Shown here piece by piece: positions 1-10,300 of a stretch of DNA of 64,000 nucleotides. Below the pieces are notes generated by a model that was given only the letters and a program-made list of their open reading frames with translations, searched no databases and was not told where the DNA came from. Every line of letters starts with the position of its first letter. The stretch's first letter is position 1. The position numbers and the translations under genes were made by a program. The DNA is from Oscillospiraceae bacterium (lineage in GTDB: Bacteria; Bacillota; Clostridia; UBA1381; UBA9506), in NCBI GenBank assembly GCA_015069045.1, contig SVJJ01000007.1, positions 24,760 through 88,759 of the forward strand, written 5' to 3'.

Positions 1-219
1 TTATCCCGTCACATTCAAAACACCGCCGGCGCCATTGGTCGAGAAATTTTGCAGGGAGGTGCCTCCATATTGCCTTGTAAAGACGGCCAAGGTCTTCCTT
101 GCCGTTATTGTTGTTTCCATACGATTTGCGGTTTTGACCCGGCGAAAAACCCTTATCGAGTTGCGCCACCTCTACGAGATGAGTTTGTGTGGGAAAATCT
201 TGAAAAAAATGCAGAATAA
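1..219 (+). CDS. addB: ATP-dependent helicase/nuclease AddB, C-terminal end (5' truncated by window)
   Basis: Frame +1 from base 1 reads LSRHIQNTAGAIGREILQGGASILPCKDGQGLPCRYCCFHTICGFDPAKNPYRVAPPLRDEFVWENLEKNAE*, with the AddB C-terminal Fe-S motif CxxCx5C (CRYCCFHTIC-GFD). Not in the ORF track because it has no start codon. Confidence 0.8.
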   Translation, partial: LSRHIQNTAGAIGREILQGGASILPCKDGQGLPCRYCCFHTICGFDPAKNPYRVAPPLRDEFVWENLEKNAE

Positions 220-222
220 AAT

Positions 223-251
223 TTGACAACAGTTGGCGTATATGCTATAAT
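223..251 (+). promoter_or_regulatory. SigA-type promoter for coaX: TTGACA-N17-TATAAT
   Basis: Exact consensus -35 (223-228) and -10 (246-251) with a 17-bp spacer. Confidence 0.8.
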
Positions 252-289
252 AAAGCCGTTGGCGACTTGTAGAAACAAGGAGAACGAAT

Positions 290-1072
290 ATGATTATAAC
301 CATAGACATCGGAAATACAAATATTGTGTTAGGCGGATTTTCAGACACTAACCTTTTGTTTACCGCCAGAATTGCCACAAACCCCTTAATTACAGAAGAT
401 GAATATGCAACTAAAATTCAAGGCGTTCTAGATTTGCGTCATGCAAATGGAAATGTGGAGGGTGTTATCATTTCTTCTGTTGTACCACCCTTGAACACAA
501 TTATGACAAGAGCAATTCAAATGGTTTATGGGATAAAGCCGCTACTCGTACAACCCGGAATTAAAACCGGCGTCAATCTTTTATGTGATAATCCTGCTAC
601 CGTGGGATCCGATTTGATTTGCGCTTGCGTGGCCGCTAAATACCTTTATTGTGCACCGGCTCTAATTGTTGATATTGGAACCGCCACTAAAATCATCGCC
701 ACCGATAAAACCGGCGCCATGATTGGTGTCTCTATCATTCCCGGTGTGGAAATTGGCTTAAAAGCCCTGGCTACATACACGGCACAACTACCCCAAATCA
801 GCCTGGAGGCCCCGCCATCTGTATTAGGAAAGAACACAATTGATTGTATGCGCTCCGGCGTTGTGTTTGGTAATGCAGCCATGCTGGATGGTATGATTGA
901 CCGTTTTTGCGAGGAAAGAAAAGAGGAACTTCCCATTATTGCAACCGGTGGGTTGGCCTCTACAATCATTCCCCATTGCAAACATAACATAACCTTAGAT
1001 CCTGATTTAGTATTAAAGGGACTATGCCATATATATCGTAAAAATAGCAACGAATCCGGCAAAACACTATAA
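290..1072 (+). CDS. coaX: Type III pantothenate kinase
   Basis: 260 aa, MIITIDIGNTNIVLGGF N-terminus, DIGTATK and ATGGLA motifs. Confidence 0.93.
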   Translation: MIITIDIGNTNIVLGGFSDTNLLFTARIATNPLITEDEYATKIQGVLDLRHANGNVEGVIISSVVPPLNTIMTRAIQMVYGIKPLLVQPGIKTGVNLLCDNPATVGSDLICACVAAKYLYCAPALIVDIGTATKIIATDKTGAMIGVSIIPGVEIGLKALATYTAQLPQISLEAPPSVLGKNTIDCMRSGVVFGNAAMLDGMIDRFCEERKEELPIIATGGLASTIIPHCKHNITLDPDLVLKGLCHIYRKNSNESGKTL

Positions 1073-1150
1073 CTTAATTTTTTAGTCGAAAAAAATTATA
1101 CTGACAAGCGTTGTATCACATAAGTGAACGACAGCAAGGAGGAATGTCAA

Positions 1151-1738
1151 ATGAATACCGTGGTAGGAAACAGAAGCAGTACAAAGAAATTGGTTTTATG
1201 CAGCATTTTAACAGCTTTGGTGATTGTTCTGCAATGTATGGGTTCTTTTATTAAATTTGGTCCCTTTTCCATTTCTTTAGTGTTGCTTCCCATCGTAATT
1301 GGAGCCGCTTTGTGTGGCTCCACTATTGGTGCGTGGTTAGGTCTTGTTTTTGGCGTGGTGGTGCTCATGACTGATGCCGGTGCTTTTTTAGCAATCAGCA
1401 TCCCCGGAACTGTGATCACCGTGTTAACCAAAGGCGTACTGTGTGGTTTAGGCGCTGCTTTGGCATATCGCTATATAAAGCCATATCGCCCTACCGTCGC
1501 CGTGGCTACAGCAGCACTTGTTTGCCCCATCATTAACACCGGCATTTTTCTGTTAGGTTGTTTAACCTTCTTTATGGATACCATAGGCCAATGGGCTGCT
1601 CAATTCGGTTTCGGTGAAAATGTTGCTGCCTATATGATTTTTGTCTTGGTGGGAGGAAACTTTTTGTTTGAACTCGCCACCAATTTTGTATTATCTCCCA
1701 TTATTCTGCGCCTTTTACAATATCGAAGACAGGCGTAA
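1151..1738 (+). CDS. ECF transporter S component (pantothenate/other vitamin; PanT-like candidate by linkage to coaX)
   Basis: Start ATG 1151 preceded by aaggagg; polytopic ~195 aa membrane protein of the ECF S-component type. Confidence 0.75.
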   Translation: MNTVVGNRSSTKKLVLCSILTALVIVLQCMGSFIKFGPFSISLVLLPIVIGAALCGSTIGAWLGLVFGVVVLMTDAGAFLAISIPGTVITVLTKGVLCGLGAALAYRYIKPYRPTVAVATAALVCPIINTGIFLLGCLTFFMDTIGQWAAQFGFGENVAAYMIFVLVGGNFLFELATNFVLSPIILRLLQYRRQA

Positions 1739-1819
1739 CTTAAATTTCGTAATGAATTAAAATTTTACATAGACAATTCATTAAAATTTTTTGTGATTAA
1801 ACGCAAGGAGGAAAAACAT

Positions 1820-2770
1820 ATGTATGATGTAGCATGTATTGGTATCTTCGTGGCAGACTGTATTGCCAAAACCGTTGACAAAATTCCAGAACGCGGTAAA
1901 TTAGGCTTGATTGACAGTCTTAATTTGTACACTGGCGGTTGTGCCATGAATGCCGCTGCTGACATGAAAAAACTGGGCGCCAACGTTGCTTTGTTAGGCA
2001 TGGTTGGTAATGACGGGTTCGGTTCTTTCTTACTTGGTGAGGTTAACAAATTAGGTATTCCTACAGATGGTATTCGCATTAGTGATGATTATGCCACCTC
2101 TGCTTCAGCTGTTTTAGTTGACGGTGGTGGTGAACGTACTTTTTTACATTGCTTAGGCAGTAATGCAAAATTCACTGATACCGACATAAATTACGATGTT
2201 ATTCGTGATTCTAAGGTTGTTTTTGTGGCCGGAACAATGCTGATGCCCAATTTCGATGGTGAACCTTGCGCACGCGTTTTAAAGAAATGTAAGGAAATGG
2301 GAAAAATCACCGTGCTGGACAGCGCATGGGATGATACCGGCCGTTGGATGGATGTGCTCCGTCCTTGTATGCCCTACATTGATTACTTTATCCCCAGTAT
2401 TGATGAGGCGCGCATGTTTGCCGAAGGTCGCGAGGATGTTAAAGATATTGCTGATTATTTCTTTGATTTGGGTGTTTCCCATGTAGCTATTAAAGTTGGT
2501 AAGGATGGCTGCTATGTGCGGGAGTCTAAGGATGCCGAAGGTATTACATTACCTACATATTTAGGCTTTAAGCCCGTTGATACAACCGGCGCAGGTGATT
2601 CCTTCTGTTCCGGTTTCCTCTATGGGTTAACACATGGCATGTCTATGGCAGAAAGTGCTCAATTTGCCAATGCCGTTGCAACTCATTGTGTTATGGCGGT
2701 AGGTGCTTCTACAGGCATTAAATCCTACGAGGAAATTAAGCAGTTTATGAAAGAAAATCAGCCCGGTTAA
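1820..2770 (+). CDS. PfkB-family carbohydrate kinase
   Basis: Start 1820 after aaggagg; GGCAMNAA and C-terminal DTTGAGDSFCSGF PfkB signature. Confidence 0.9.
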   Translation: MYDVACIGIFVADCIAKTVDKIPERGKLGLIDSLNLYTGGCAMNAAADMKKLGANVALLGMVGNDGFGSFLLGEVNKLGIPTDGIRISDDYATSASAVLVDGGGERTFLHCLGSNAKFTDTDINYDVIRDSKVVFVAGTMLMPNFDGEPCARVLKKCKEMGKITVLDSAWDDTGRWMDVLRPCMPYIDYFIPSIDEARMFAEGREDVKDIADYFFDLGVSHVAIKVGKDGCYVRESKDAEGITLPTYLGFKPVDTTGAGDSFCSGFLYGLTHGMSMAESAQFANAVATHCVMAVGASTGIKSYEEIKQFMKENQPG

Positions 2771-2803
2771 TACAGGCTACGTAGAAATGGAGAGAAAAAC
2801 AAC

Positions 2804-4000
2804 ATGAAAAAGGCAGTAATGTATGGCGGCGGTAACATTGGCCGTGGCTTTATCGGTCAGTTAATGTACCAGGCCGGCTATGCTGTGAGCTTTGTGGATG
2901 TTAACAAGGAACTGTTAGAAGCCTTAAACACACAAAAGCAATATCCCGTCCGTATTTTAAAGGGCGATAGCTATGACGAGGTTATGGTACAAAACGTAAG
3001 TGGTATTGATGGAAATGACATTGATGCCGTAAGCCAGGCAATCGCAGAGGCAGACCTATGTGCCACTGCTGTAGGCGTTAACGTATTAAAGTTTGTTGTT
3101 AAACCTATTAAAGAAGGTATTGTTCGTCGTTTTACCCAGGGTTCTAAAAAGCCTCTTGATATTATCATTTGCGAAAATTTAATTGGCGCCGATGAGTTTT
3201 TAAAAGGTATGATCTCTGATTTAATGACCGACGAAGAGCGCTCTTATTTAGACAAGGTTGGTTTTGTAGAAGCCTCCATTGGTCGTATGGTACCCATCCA
3301 GACCGATGCAATGAAAGACGGTAATCCTCTTCGTGTTTGTGTGGAACGTTACGACCGTTTACCGGTGGATAAGGCTGCCTTCCGTGGCGAATTGCCTCCC
3401 ATAGAAAATTTAGTACCCTTTACGCCGTTTTCCTACTATATTGAGCGTAAATTGTTTGTACATAATATGGGGCATGCATCCACAGCTTATTTGGGTCAAT
3501 ACATGGGTTGCGATGCCATTTGGGAAAGTATTGGTCATCCCGAGGTTGAACTGATTGTTTTGCGTGCAATGCAAGCCTCTGCTCTGGCCATGAGTAAAAA
3601 ATACAATGTGCCTTACCAGGATTTAAACAACCATGTAGAAAATTTAGTATATCGTTTCTCCAATCGTCAATTAGGCGACACCAACGCTCGCGTGGGAGGC
3701 GATATTAAGCGCAAGCTTTCACCTAACGACAGAATGATTGGTGCCTTCCGCCTTTGCTGCGAGCAAGGGGTTGCAACCGATTATTTAGAACTGGCTATTG
3801 CTGCTTCTCTGCTCTTCCGTCGGGAGGGCGAAGAGCCAATGACACCGGAAACAATTTTAACAGAGGTTGCTGTATTTAGTAAAACTGATGCCGTTTATAC
3901 GCGCATTATGGACTACTATGAGATGTTGCAAAACAAAATGCCTCTATCTGCTCTTATTAAAGCCGTTAAAAATAAACAAAGCGAACTTGTCATTGTATAA
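2804..4000 (+). CDS. Mannitol-1-phosphate 5-dehydrogenase-like (mannitol dehydrogenase family)
   Basis: GGGNIGRGFIG Rossmann motif, KLFVHNMGHASTAYLG active-site region. Confidence 0.8.
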   Translation: MKKAVMYGGGNIGRGFIGQLMYQAGYAVSFVDVNKELLEALNTQKQYPVRILKGDSYDEVMVQNVSGIDGNDIDAVSQAIAEADLCATAVGVNVLKFVVKPIKEGIVRRFTQGSKKPLDIIICENLIGADEFLKGMISDLMTDEERSYLDKVGFVEASIGRMVPIQTDAMKDGNPLRVCVERYDRLPVDKAAFRGELPPIENLVPFTPFSYYIERKLFVHNMGHASTAYLGQYMGCDAIWESIGHPEVELIVLRAMQASALAMSKKYNVPYQDLNNHVENLVYRFSNRQLGDTNARVGGDIKRKLSPNDRMIGAFRLCCEQGVATDYLELAIAASLLFRREGEEPMTPETILTEVAVFSKTDAVYTRIMDYYEMLQNKMPLSALIKAVKNKQSELVIV

Positions 4001-4009
4001 ACATATAAA

Positions 4010-4045
4010 AAGAATCCCGCAATACTGTAGTATTGCGGGATTCTT
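4010..4045. terminator. Bidirectional intrinsic terminator
   Basis: 16-bp perfect stem aagaatcccgcaatac/gtattgcgggattctt with a T-tract, between convergent genes. Confidence 0.92.
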
Positions 4046-4058
4046 TTTTAGTTTACGA

Positions 4059-4766
4059 TTACCGTCCTTTTAACCGTTTATCTGTTCTAACCGCTAATTT
4101 CGTTCCTATGCTTTGAAATATTTGAACCAAAACAATAAGAAGGATAACTGCCGCAAACATGACGAGGTACTTATAGCGATAGTATCCATAATTAATAGCG
4201 ATTTTACCTAAGCCGCCGCCACCAATAATGCCGCTCATGGCCGAATAGCCTAAAATGGTGGTTATAGCAATGGTTGCATTGGAAATAAGGGACGGAAAAC
4301 TTTCGGGAAGCATGACCTTGGTGATAATTTGGAAGGGAGATGTACCCATACTCTGCGCAGTTTCAATAATGTTAGGATCAACCTCACGCAAACTACTTTC
4401 TGCCAATCTGGCTACAAAGGGAAAAGCCGCAATCACAAGGGGAACAATAGAGGCCGTTGTGCCCACCGCTGTACCAACAATCAGGCGTGTAAGGGGAAAT
4501 ACCATAATCATTAAAATCAAAAACGGAACAGACCGAAGAAGGTTAATCACAACACCCAGAATCTGCATAACACTTTTAGGGAGTGGCAAAACACCATTTT
4601 GGTCGCCCGCAACCAATAACACGCCTAAGGGAAGTCCAAGCACAATGGCAAACGCTGTGGAAAGGATGGTGACATACAAAGTCTCCCAGGTGGCAAATAA
4701 AAACTCCGTTTTTAAAATTTCTATAGCTTCCATCATTTCTGCTGATTTAAAAAAGTTCTCAATCAC
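4059..4766 (-). CDS. metI: Methionine ABC transporter permease
   Basis: 235 aa; MetI-like permease with EAA loop; overlaps metN. Confidence 0.88.
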   Translation of the reverse strand: MIENFFKSAEMMEAIEILKTEFLFATWETLYVTILSTAFAIVLGLPLGVLLVAGDQNGVLPLPKSVMQILGVVINLLRSVPFLILMIMVFPLTRLIVGTAVGTTASIVPLVIAAFPFVARLAESSLREVDPNIIETAQSMGTSPFQIITKVMLPESFPSLISNATIAITTILGYSAMSGIIGGGGLGKIAINYGYYRYKYLVMFAAVILLIVLVQIFQSIGTKLAVRTDKRLKGR

Positions 4767-5769
4767 GGTCTACCACCTCCTCAGTAAATACATCCGGCAC
4801 AGCCCCTAAATAAGCCAGGGTCTCTTGCAGTTTCTTTTCGTCATTGGGTACACTAAGCAACATATTACCATATACTTTACCGCCGATGGTTTTAGTGGAA
4901 GCCGCTAAAATGTTGGCAACCACCTGCTTTTCAATTGCCATTTTGGAAATAAGGGGTGAACCGGCTGCCGCCGCACCATTAAATACAATACGAATGCAGC
5001 GACCATCTTTGCTATAATCTTGCATAGCGTCCGTTCCATCCGGAAATACCAACCGTTTAGCTGCCATAGATTGGGGATTAGAAAAAATATTGCTGACAGC
5101 ACCCTCCTCAACAACGGTTCCGTCATCCAAAATGGCCACACGATTACAAATTTCCTCAACAACACTCATTTGATGGGTTATGATAATAACGGTTATGCCT
5201 AATTTTTGATTAATATCCCGAATTAATTCCAATATAGAATGGGTTGTTTTAGGGTCAAGAGCAGAGGTTGCCTCATCACATAACAAAACCTTAGGATTCG
5301 TGGCAAGAGCCCTTGCAATGGCAATACGCTGTTGCTGCCCGCCGGAAAGTTGAGCCGGATAGGCGTTCGCTTTATCAGGAAGCCCAACAATCTCTAACAA
5401 CTCTATCGCCCTTTTTTTTGCATCAGCTTTTTTCACGCCGGACAACTCTAAAGGAAAGCAGATGTTGCCGAGACATGTTCTCTGCATGAGCAAATTAAAA
5501 CCCTGAAAAATCATGGTAACATTTCTGCGCACATAACGAAGCTCCTTTTCACTAAGTGCCCCCATGTCCTGCCCATCCAATAGAACCTGGCCAGATGTAG
5601 GACGTTCTAACATATTGATACACCGCACCAGTGTGCTTTTCCCCGCTCCACTCATGCCAATAATGCCGTAAATATCCCCATCTTGAATTGTTATATTAAC
5701 ATTTCGCAAAGCTTCCACCAGTCCATCGTTTGTGCGAAATGTTTTAGATAAATTCTTTATTTCAATCAT
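4759..5769 (-). CDS. metN: Methionine ABC transporter ATP-binding protein
   Basis: Walker A GMSGAGKST, LSGGQQQR, DEATSALD, C-terminal NIL-like domain. Confidence 0.92.
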   Translation of the reverse strand: MIEIKNLSKTFRTNDGLVEALRNVNITIQDGDIYGIIGMSGAGKSTLVRCINMLERPTSGQVLLDGQDMGALSEKELRYVRRNVTMIFQGFNLLMQRTCLGNICFPLELSGVKKADAKKRAIELLEIVGLPDKANAYPAQLSGGQQQRIAIARALATNPKVLLCDEATSALDPKTTHSILELIRDINQKLGITVIIITHQMSVVEEICNRVAILDDGTVVEEGAVSNIFSNPQSMAAKRLVFPDGTDAMQDYSKDGRCIRIVFNGAAAAGSPLISKMAIEKQVVANILAASTKTIGGKVYGNMLLSVPNDEKKLQETLAYLGAVPDVFTEEVVDRD

Positions 5770-5798
5770 GATTTCACCGCCGTCAATCTTCTCATAAA

Positions 5799-5838
5799 AA
5801 CAAATGGAGCAGACTTTTGCAAAACTGCTCCATTTGTT
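5799..5838 (-). terminator. Intrinsic terminator/attenuator between metQ and metN
   Basis: 14-bp perfect inverted repeat aacaaatggagcag/ctgctccatttgtt followed on the minus strand by TTT and an AT-rich tract. Confidence 0.8.
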
Positions 5839-5853
5839 TATTCGCTTAAGAAA

Positions 5854-6708
5854 TTACTTGCCGGAAACGGCATCCAATGTAACTTGCTTGCCACCATAGA
5901 TACCCATGGGTTCAACATGAATAGCACCAACAGATACCAAATGTGTTCCATTTTGTGCATTAAAGTCTTCTAGGTAAGGAAGATGTTGGAAGTAGTTGGC
6001 ATCAAACTCGCCACTTTCTACCACATTGTTAGGCTGAACATAGTCTGTAAACTCTACAATTTCTAATGTAATATTTTTCTCATCCAAAATTTCCTTAGCT
6101 AAGGCTAAAATTTCTGCATGTGGTGCAGGAGAAGCTGCAACCTTAATAGTAGTGCCAGCAAGAGCTGCATAATCTACCGTTGCATCGTAACCATCGCCGG
6201 GGTTGTCAACGGTGCTAACAACAGCTCCCACATACTTTTCTGTAATAAAATCAGCAACCTTCTTGCTTTCTAAAGCAGCAACTAACGCCTTTGTACTATC
6301 TGTTTCTTCGTTGCCTTCTTTAACGGTCAAAATATTGCCGTAAGCAGAGAAAGAACCTTCCATTGCCAAAGCCTTTTCCATTGGATTGATGCCGGCCTCA
6401 ATGGCATAATTGGAATTAATAACGGCATAGTCCATGTCCTGAAGTATATTAGGAAGCTGTGCAGCCTCTACTTCGTTGAACTTAATGTCATAAGGATTTT
6501 CTACGATATCCTTAATAGTAGCTGTAATGCCCGCACCTTCTTTTAAGGTGATGATACCCTGTGTCTCCAACAACAGAAGCGCTCTTGCTTCATTGGTTGT
6601 GTCATTAGGAACGGCAATTGTTAAGCCTTTCTCCCCACAACCGGACAATGCAAAAACCATAGAAACGGTAAGTGCTAAAACTAATACTGCTGAAATTATT
6701 CTTTTCAT
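5854..6708 (-). CDS. metQ: Methionine ABC transporter substrate-binding lipoprotein
   Basis: MKRIISAVLVLALTVSMVFALSGCGEKG signal peptide with lipobox LSGC; NlpA/MetQ-type sequence. Confidence 0.88.
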   Translation of the reverse strand: MKRIISAVLVLALTVSMVFALSGCGEKGLTIAVPNDTTNEARALLLLETQGIITLKEGAGITATIKDIVENPYDIKFNEVEAAQLPNILQDMDYAVINSNYAIEAGINPMEKALAMEGSFSAYGNILTVKEGNEETDSTKALVAALESKKVADFITEKYVGAVVSTVDNPGDGYDATVDYAALAGTTIKVAASPAPHAEILALAKEILDEKNITLEIVEFTDYVQPNNVVESGEFDANYFQHLPYLEDFNAQNGTHLVSVGAIHVEPMGIYGGKQVTLDAVSGK

Positions 6709-6816
6709 TATAATCCCCTTTTCTATTTTCATAATATTGTTATTATATCACGATTTTTATAGAATTGCAAGTATTTAACATAATTAATTTATTTTGCCAG
6801 ATTGTAATAAAACGAA

Positions 6817-7341
6817 TCAGATGGTTTCCGGCTCCGGATAGTCCACACCAAAGGTTTCCACGGTAATGGTCTTAATACGCTGGTCCTCTAGGGGCTTATC
6901 CATCATATCCGTTGGAGCCGAGATAATGGAATCAATAACCTCTTCTCCTTCTAAAACCTTCCCAAACGCCGCATATTGTCCATCCAAATGAGGTGAATCG
7001 GCCGCCATAATAAAGAACTGAGAACCGGCAGAATCCGGATGCTGGGCTCTTGCCATGGAGAGAACGCCGCGAGTATGCTTTAACTCATTAACATGTCCAT
7101 TCATTAAAAACTCACCCCGAATGCCATAACCCGGACCACCGGTACCGCGACCATCCGGGTCGCCGCCTTGAATCATAAAACTAGGAATAACTCTGTGAAA
7201 AATTAATCCGTTGTAAAACCCTTTTTTTGCCAAGGAAATAAAGTTGCGAACCGTGTTGGGAGCAATATCCGGATATAATTCTGCAACCATAATGCCGCCA
7301 TTTTCCATCGTAATGGTAATGTTAGGATTATTCATATTCAT
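6817..7341 (-). CDS. Peptidyl-prolyl cis-trans isomerase, cyclophilin type
   Basis: FHRVIPSFMIQGGDPDGRGTGGPGYGI cyclophilin motif. Confidence 0.93.
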   Translation of the reverse strand: MNMNNPNITITMENGGIMVAELYPDIAPNTVRNFISLAKKGFYNGLIFHRVIPSFMIQGGDPDGRGTGGPGYGIRGEFLMNGHVNELKHTRGVLSMARAQHPDSAGSQFFIMAADSPHLDGQYAAFGKVLEGEEVIDSIISAPTDMMDKPLEDQRIKTITVETFGVDYPEPETI

Positions 7342-7355
7342 TAACTCCTTTAAAA

Positions 7356-10300
7356 TTATACTTCAATTAAATTAACCATGGTTAAATCATTCTTTTTACA
7401 GCTGCTTTGTAAGCCCGCCAAAAATGCTTTAGCTGTATCTAAACTGGTTAAACAGGGAATAGACAACTCGACGGTTTTCCGCCTAATTTTAAAACCATCA
7501 CGTTCGGGCCGACGACCTTTTGTGGCTGTGTTAATCACCATGTTAAATCGTCCTTCCTGCAACAGATCCAAAATGTCTGGTGAGCCTTCACCAATTTTGG
7601 AAACCGTAGCTGAAACAACCCCATTTTTCATAAGAAACTCTGCTGTTCCGGCCGTGGAATAAATCTGATATCCCAATTCCCTAAAACCACGGGCAATATC
7701 CAATATTTCCTCTTTATCAGTATCACGTACTGTAATTAAAACATTTCCCGTTTCACTCATTTTAAAGCCTGCACCCAGCAAACCCTTATACAGTGCTTCA
7801 GAAAAATCGGTACTAATACCCAGCACCTCACCGGTGGACTTCATTTCAGGACCTAAGGAAATATCCACATCATGCAGTTTTTCAAAGGAGAACACAGGTA
7901 CCTTAACTGCAACGTGATTGCCCTCGGGATGCAATCCGGTACCACAGCCCATATCCTTTAATTTTTCACCCAATACGCAACGTGTAGCCAGGTCTACCAT
8001 GGGCACATTGGTTACTTTACTAATATAGGGTACCGTACGAGAGGAGCGGGGATTAACCTCAATAACATAAATTTCATCCTCATAGAGGACAAACTGAATA
8101 TTGACAAGACCCACTACATGCAGAGCCTTGGCTAATTTTTCTGTATAATTCACTAAGTCATCTCGAATTTTTTGAGTCAATGTAGGGGCAGGATATATCG
8201 AAATGGAATCACCGGAGTGAACACCGGCACGTTCCAAATGTTCCATAATACCTGGAATTAAAATATCAGTACCATCGCAAATGGCATCAACCTCAATTTC
8301 CTTGCCCATCATATATTTATCTATCAAAATGGGATGTTCCTGACGAATCATGGTGATAATATCCATAAATTCTTGAACGTCTTGGTCATTATAAGCAATT
8401 TCCATGCCTTGACCACCCAGTACATAAGAAGGACGAACCAATACGGGATAGCCCAATTCATTAGCTGCTTCTAAGGCTTCTTGATGTGTGAACACAGTTC
8501 GCCCCTCGGGACGGCGAATTTTGCAGGCTTCCAGAATGTCATCAAAGACCTCTCTATCCTCCGCCGCATCAATATCTTCCGCCTTTGTACCTAAAATACG
8601 CACACCCATATCCTTTAGGGCTTGGGTGAGTTTAATGGCAGTTTGACCACCAAACTGTACCAGCACGCCATCAGGTTGTTCAATCTCCAGAATATTGCCT
8701 ACATCCTCTGCCGTTAAAGGTTCAAAATACAACTTATCCGCCGTATCAAAATCGGTGGACACCGTTTCCGGATTATTGTTAATAATAATTGTTTCGTATC
8801 CTGCCTCTTTTAAAGCCCAAACGGCATGAACGGAGCAATAGTCGAATTCAATACCCTGACCAATACGAATAGGACCGGAGCCAATAACCACAATTTTCTT
8901 TTTTGCAGAAGATACCGTTTCCGTGTAGGAATCATAAGTGGAATAATAATAAGGCGTTACCGCTTCAAACTCTGCCGCACAGGTATCTACCATTTTGTAT
9001 ACCGGAAAAATGCTATGCAGCTCCCGCATAGCCCGTACCCCAATTTCTGAAATGCCGGAAAGACTTGCAATGAGTTTATCAGGAAAACTCATTTTTTTAG
9101 CTTCTGCCAATAATTCCGGCGTTAACTCCTCTTTCTCAAGGCGCAACTCCATATCCACTATATTTTTCAGCTTATGCAAGAAAAACAAGTCAATGGTGGT
9201 AATGGTGTGAATCATGTCAATATCCACATCTCTGCGAAATGCTTCACAGATAACGAAAAAGCGTTCATCATCCACTAAGGAAAGACGGCGCACAATATCT
9301 TTTTTAGAAAGTGCCTTTAGCTTTTTCAAATCATAGGATATAACACCCAGCTCTAAGCAACGGACAGCCTTCATTAAAGCACCCTCAATATTATCAGAAA
9401 TGGCCATAACTTCACCGGTAGCTTTCATCTGTGTCCCTAAGGTGCGTTTTGCTTTTACAAATTTATCAAAAGGCCATTTGGGAAATTTAATAACACAATA
9501 GTCAATGGCAGGTTCAAAGCAAGCACAGGTTTTGCCTGTTACGGCATTTACAATTTCATCTAAACCATATCCAATGGCAATCTTAGATGCCACCTTGGCA
9601 ATGGGATACCCTGTAGCCTTAGAAGCCAAAGCCGACGAACGAGATAAACGGGGATTAACTTCAATAACTGCATATTCAAAACTGTCGGGATGAAGAGCAA
9701 ATTGACAGTTACAACCACCTTCAATATCCAGAGCATGAATAATATTTAAGGAGGCCTTTCGTAACATTTGGTATTCTTTATCGCTTAAGGTTTGAGCCGG
9801 TGCAATTACCACAGAATCTCCTGTGTGAACACCCACCGGATCAATATTTTCCATGGAACAAACGGTAATAGCGTTACCCTTCCCGTCGCGAATAACCTCA
9901 AACTCAATTTCCTTCCAACCGGAAATACATTTTTCAATCAAAACCTGATGCACACGGGAAAGGCGAAGACCATTCGAGGCGATTTCCTGCAATTCTTGCT
10001 CATTGTTTGCAATACCGCCACCGGTACCACCTAAAGTATAAGCCGGACGAACAATAACAGGATAACCAATTTCATTGGCAAAGGATACAGCATCTTCGCA
10101 TGTTTCAACAACTAAAGAGGCAATGCAAGGCTCCCCAATGGACTCCATGGTATCTTTAAACGCTTGGCGGTCCTCGGCCATTTTAATTGCAGAAGTCGCT
10201 GTGCCCAAAAGGCGTACATTCATTTTATCAAGATACCCCTCTTCAGCTAATTCCATAGCTAAATTTAAACCTGTTTGCCCACCTAATGTTGGTAAAATAC

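Noticed and set aside
35-226. 63-aa ORF at window start
   Set aside because: Out of frame with the AddB C-terminus, which is far better supported.
4255-4809. 184-aa plus-strand ORF opposite metI/metN
   Set aside because: Antisense frame of conserved transporter genes.
6709-6816. SAM riboswitch or T-box upstream of metQ
   Set aside because: The short AT-rich interval contains only a TTGCAA-N17-TATAAT promoter; no S-box or T-box conserved motifs seen.
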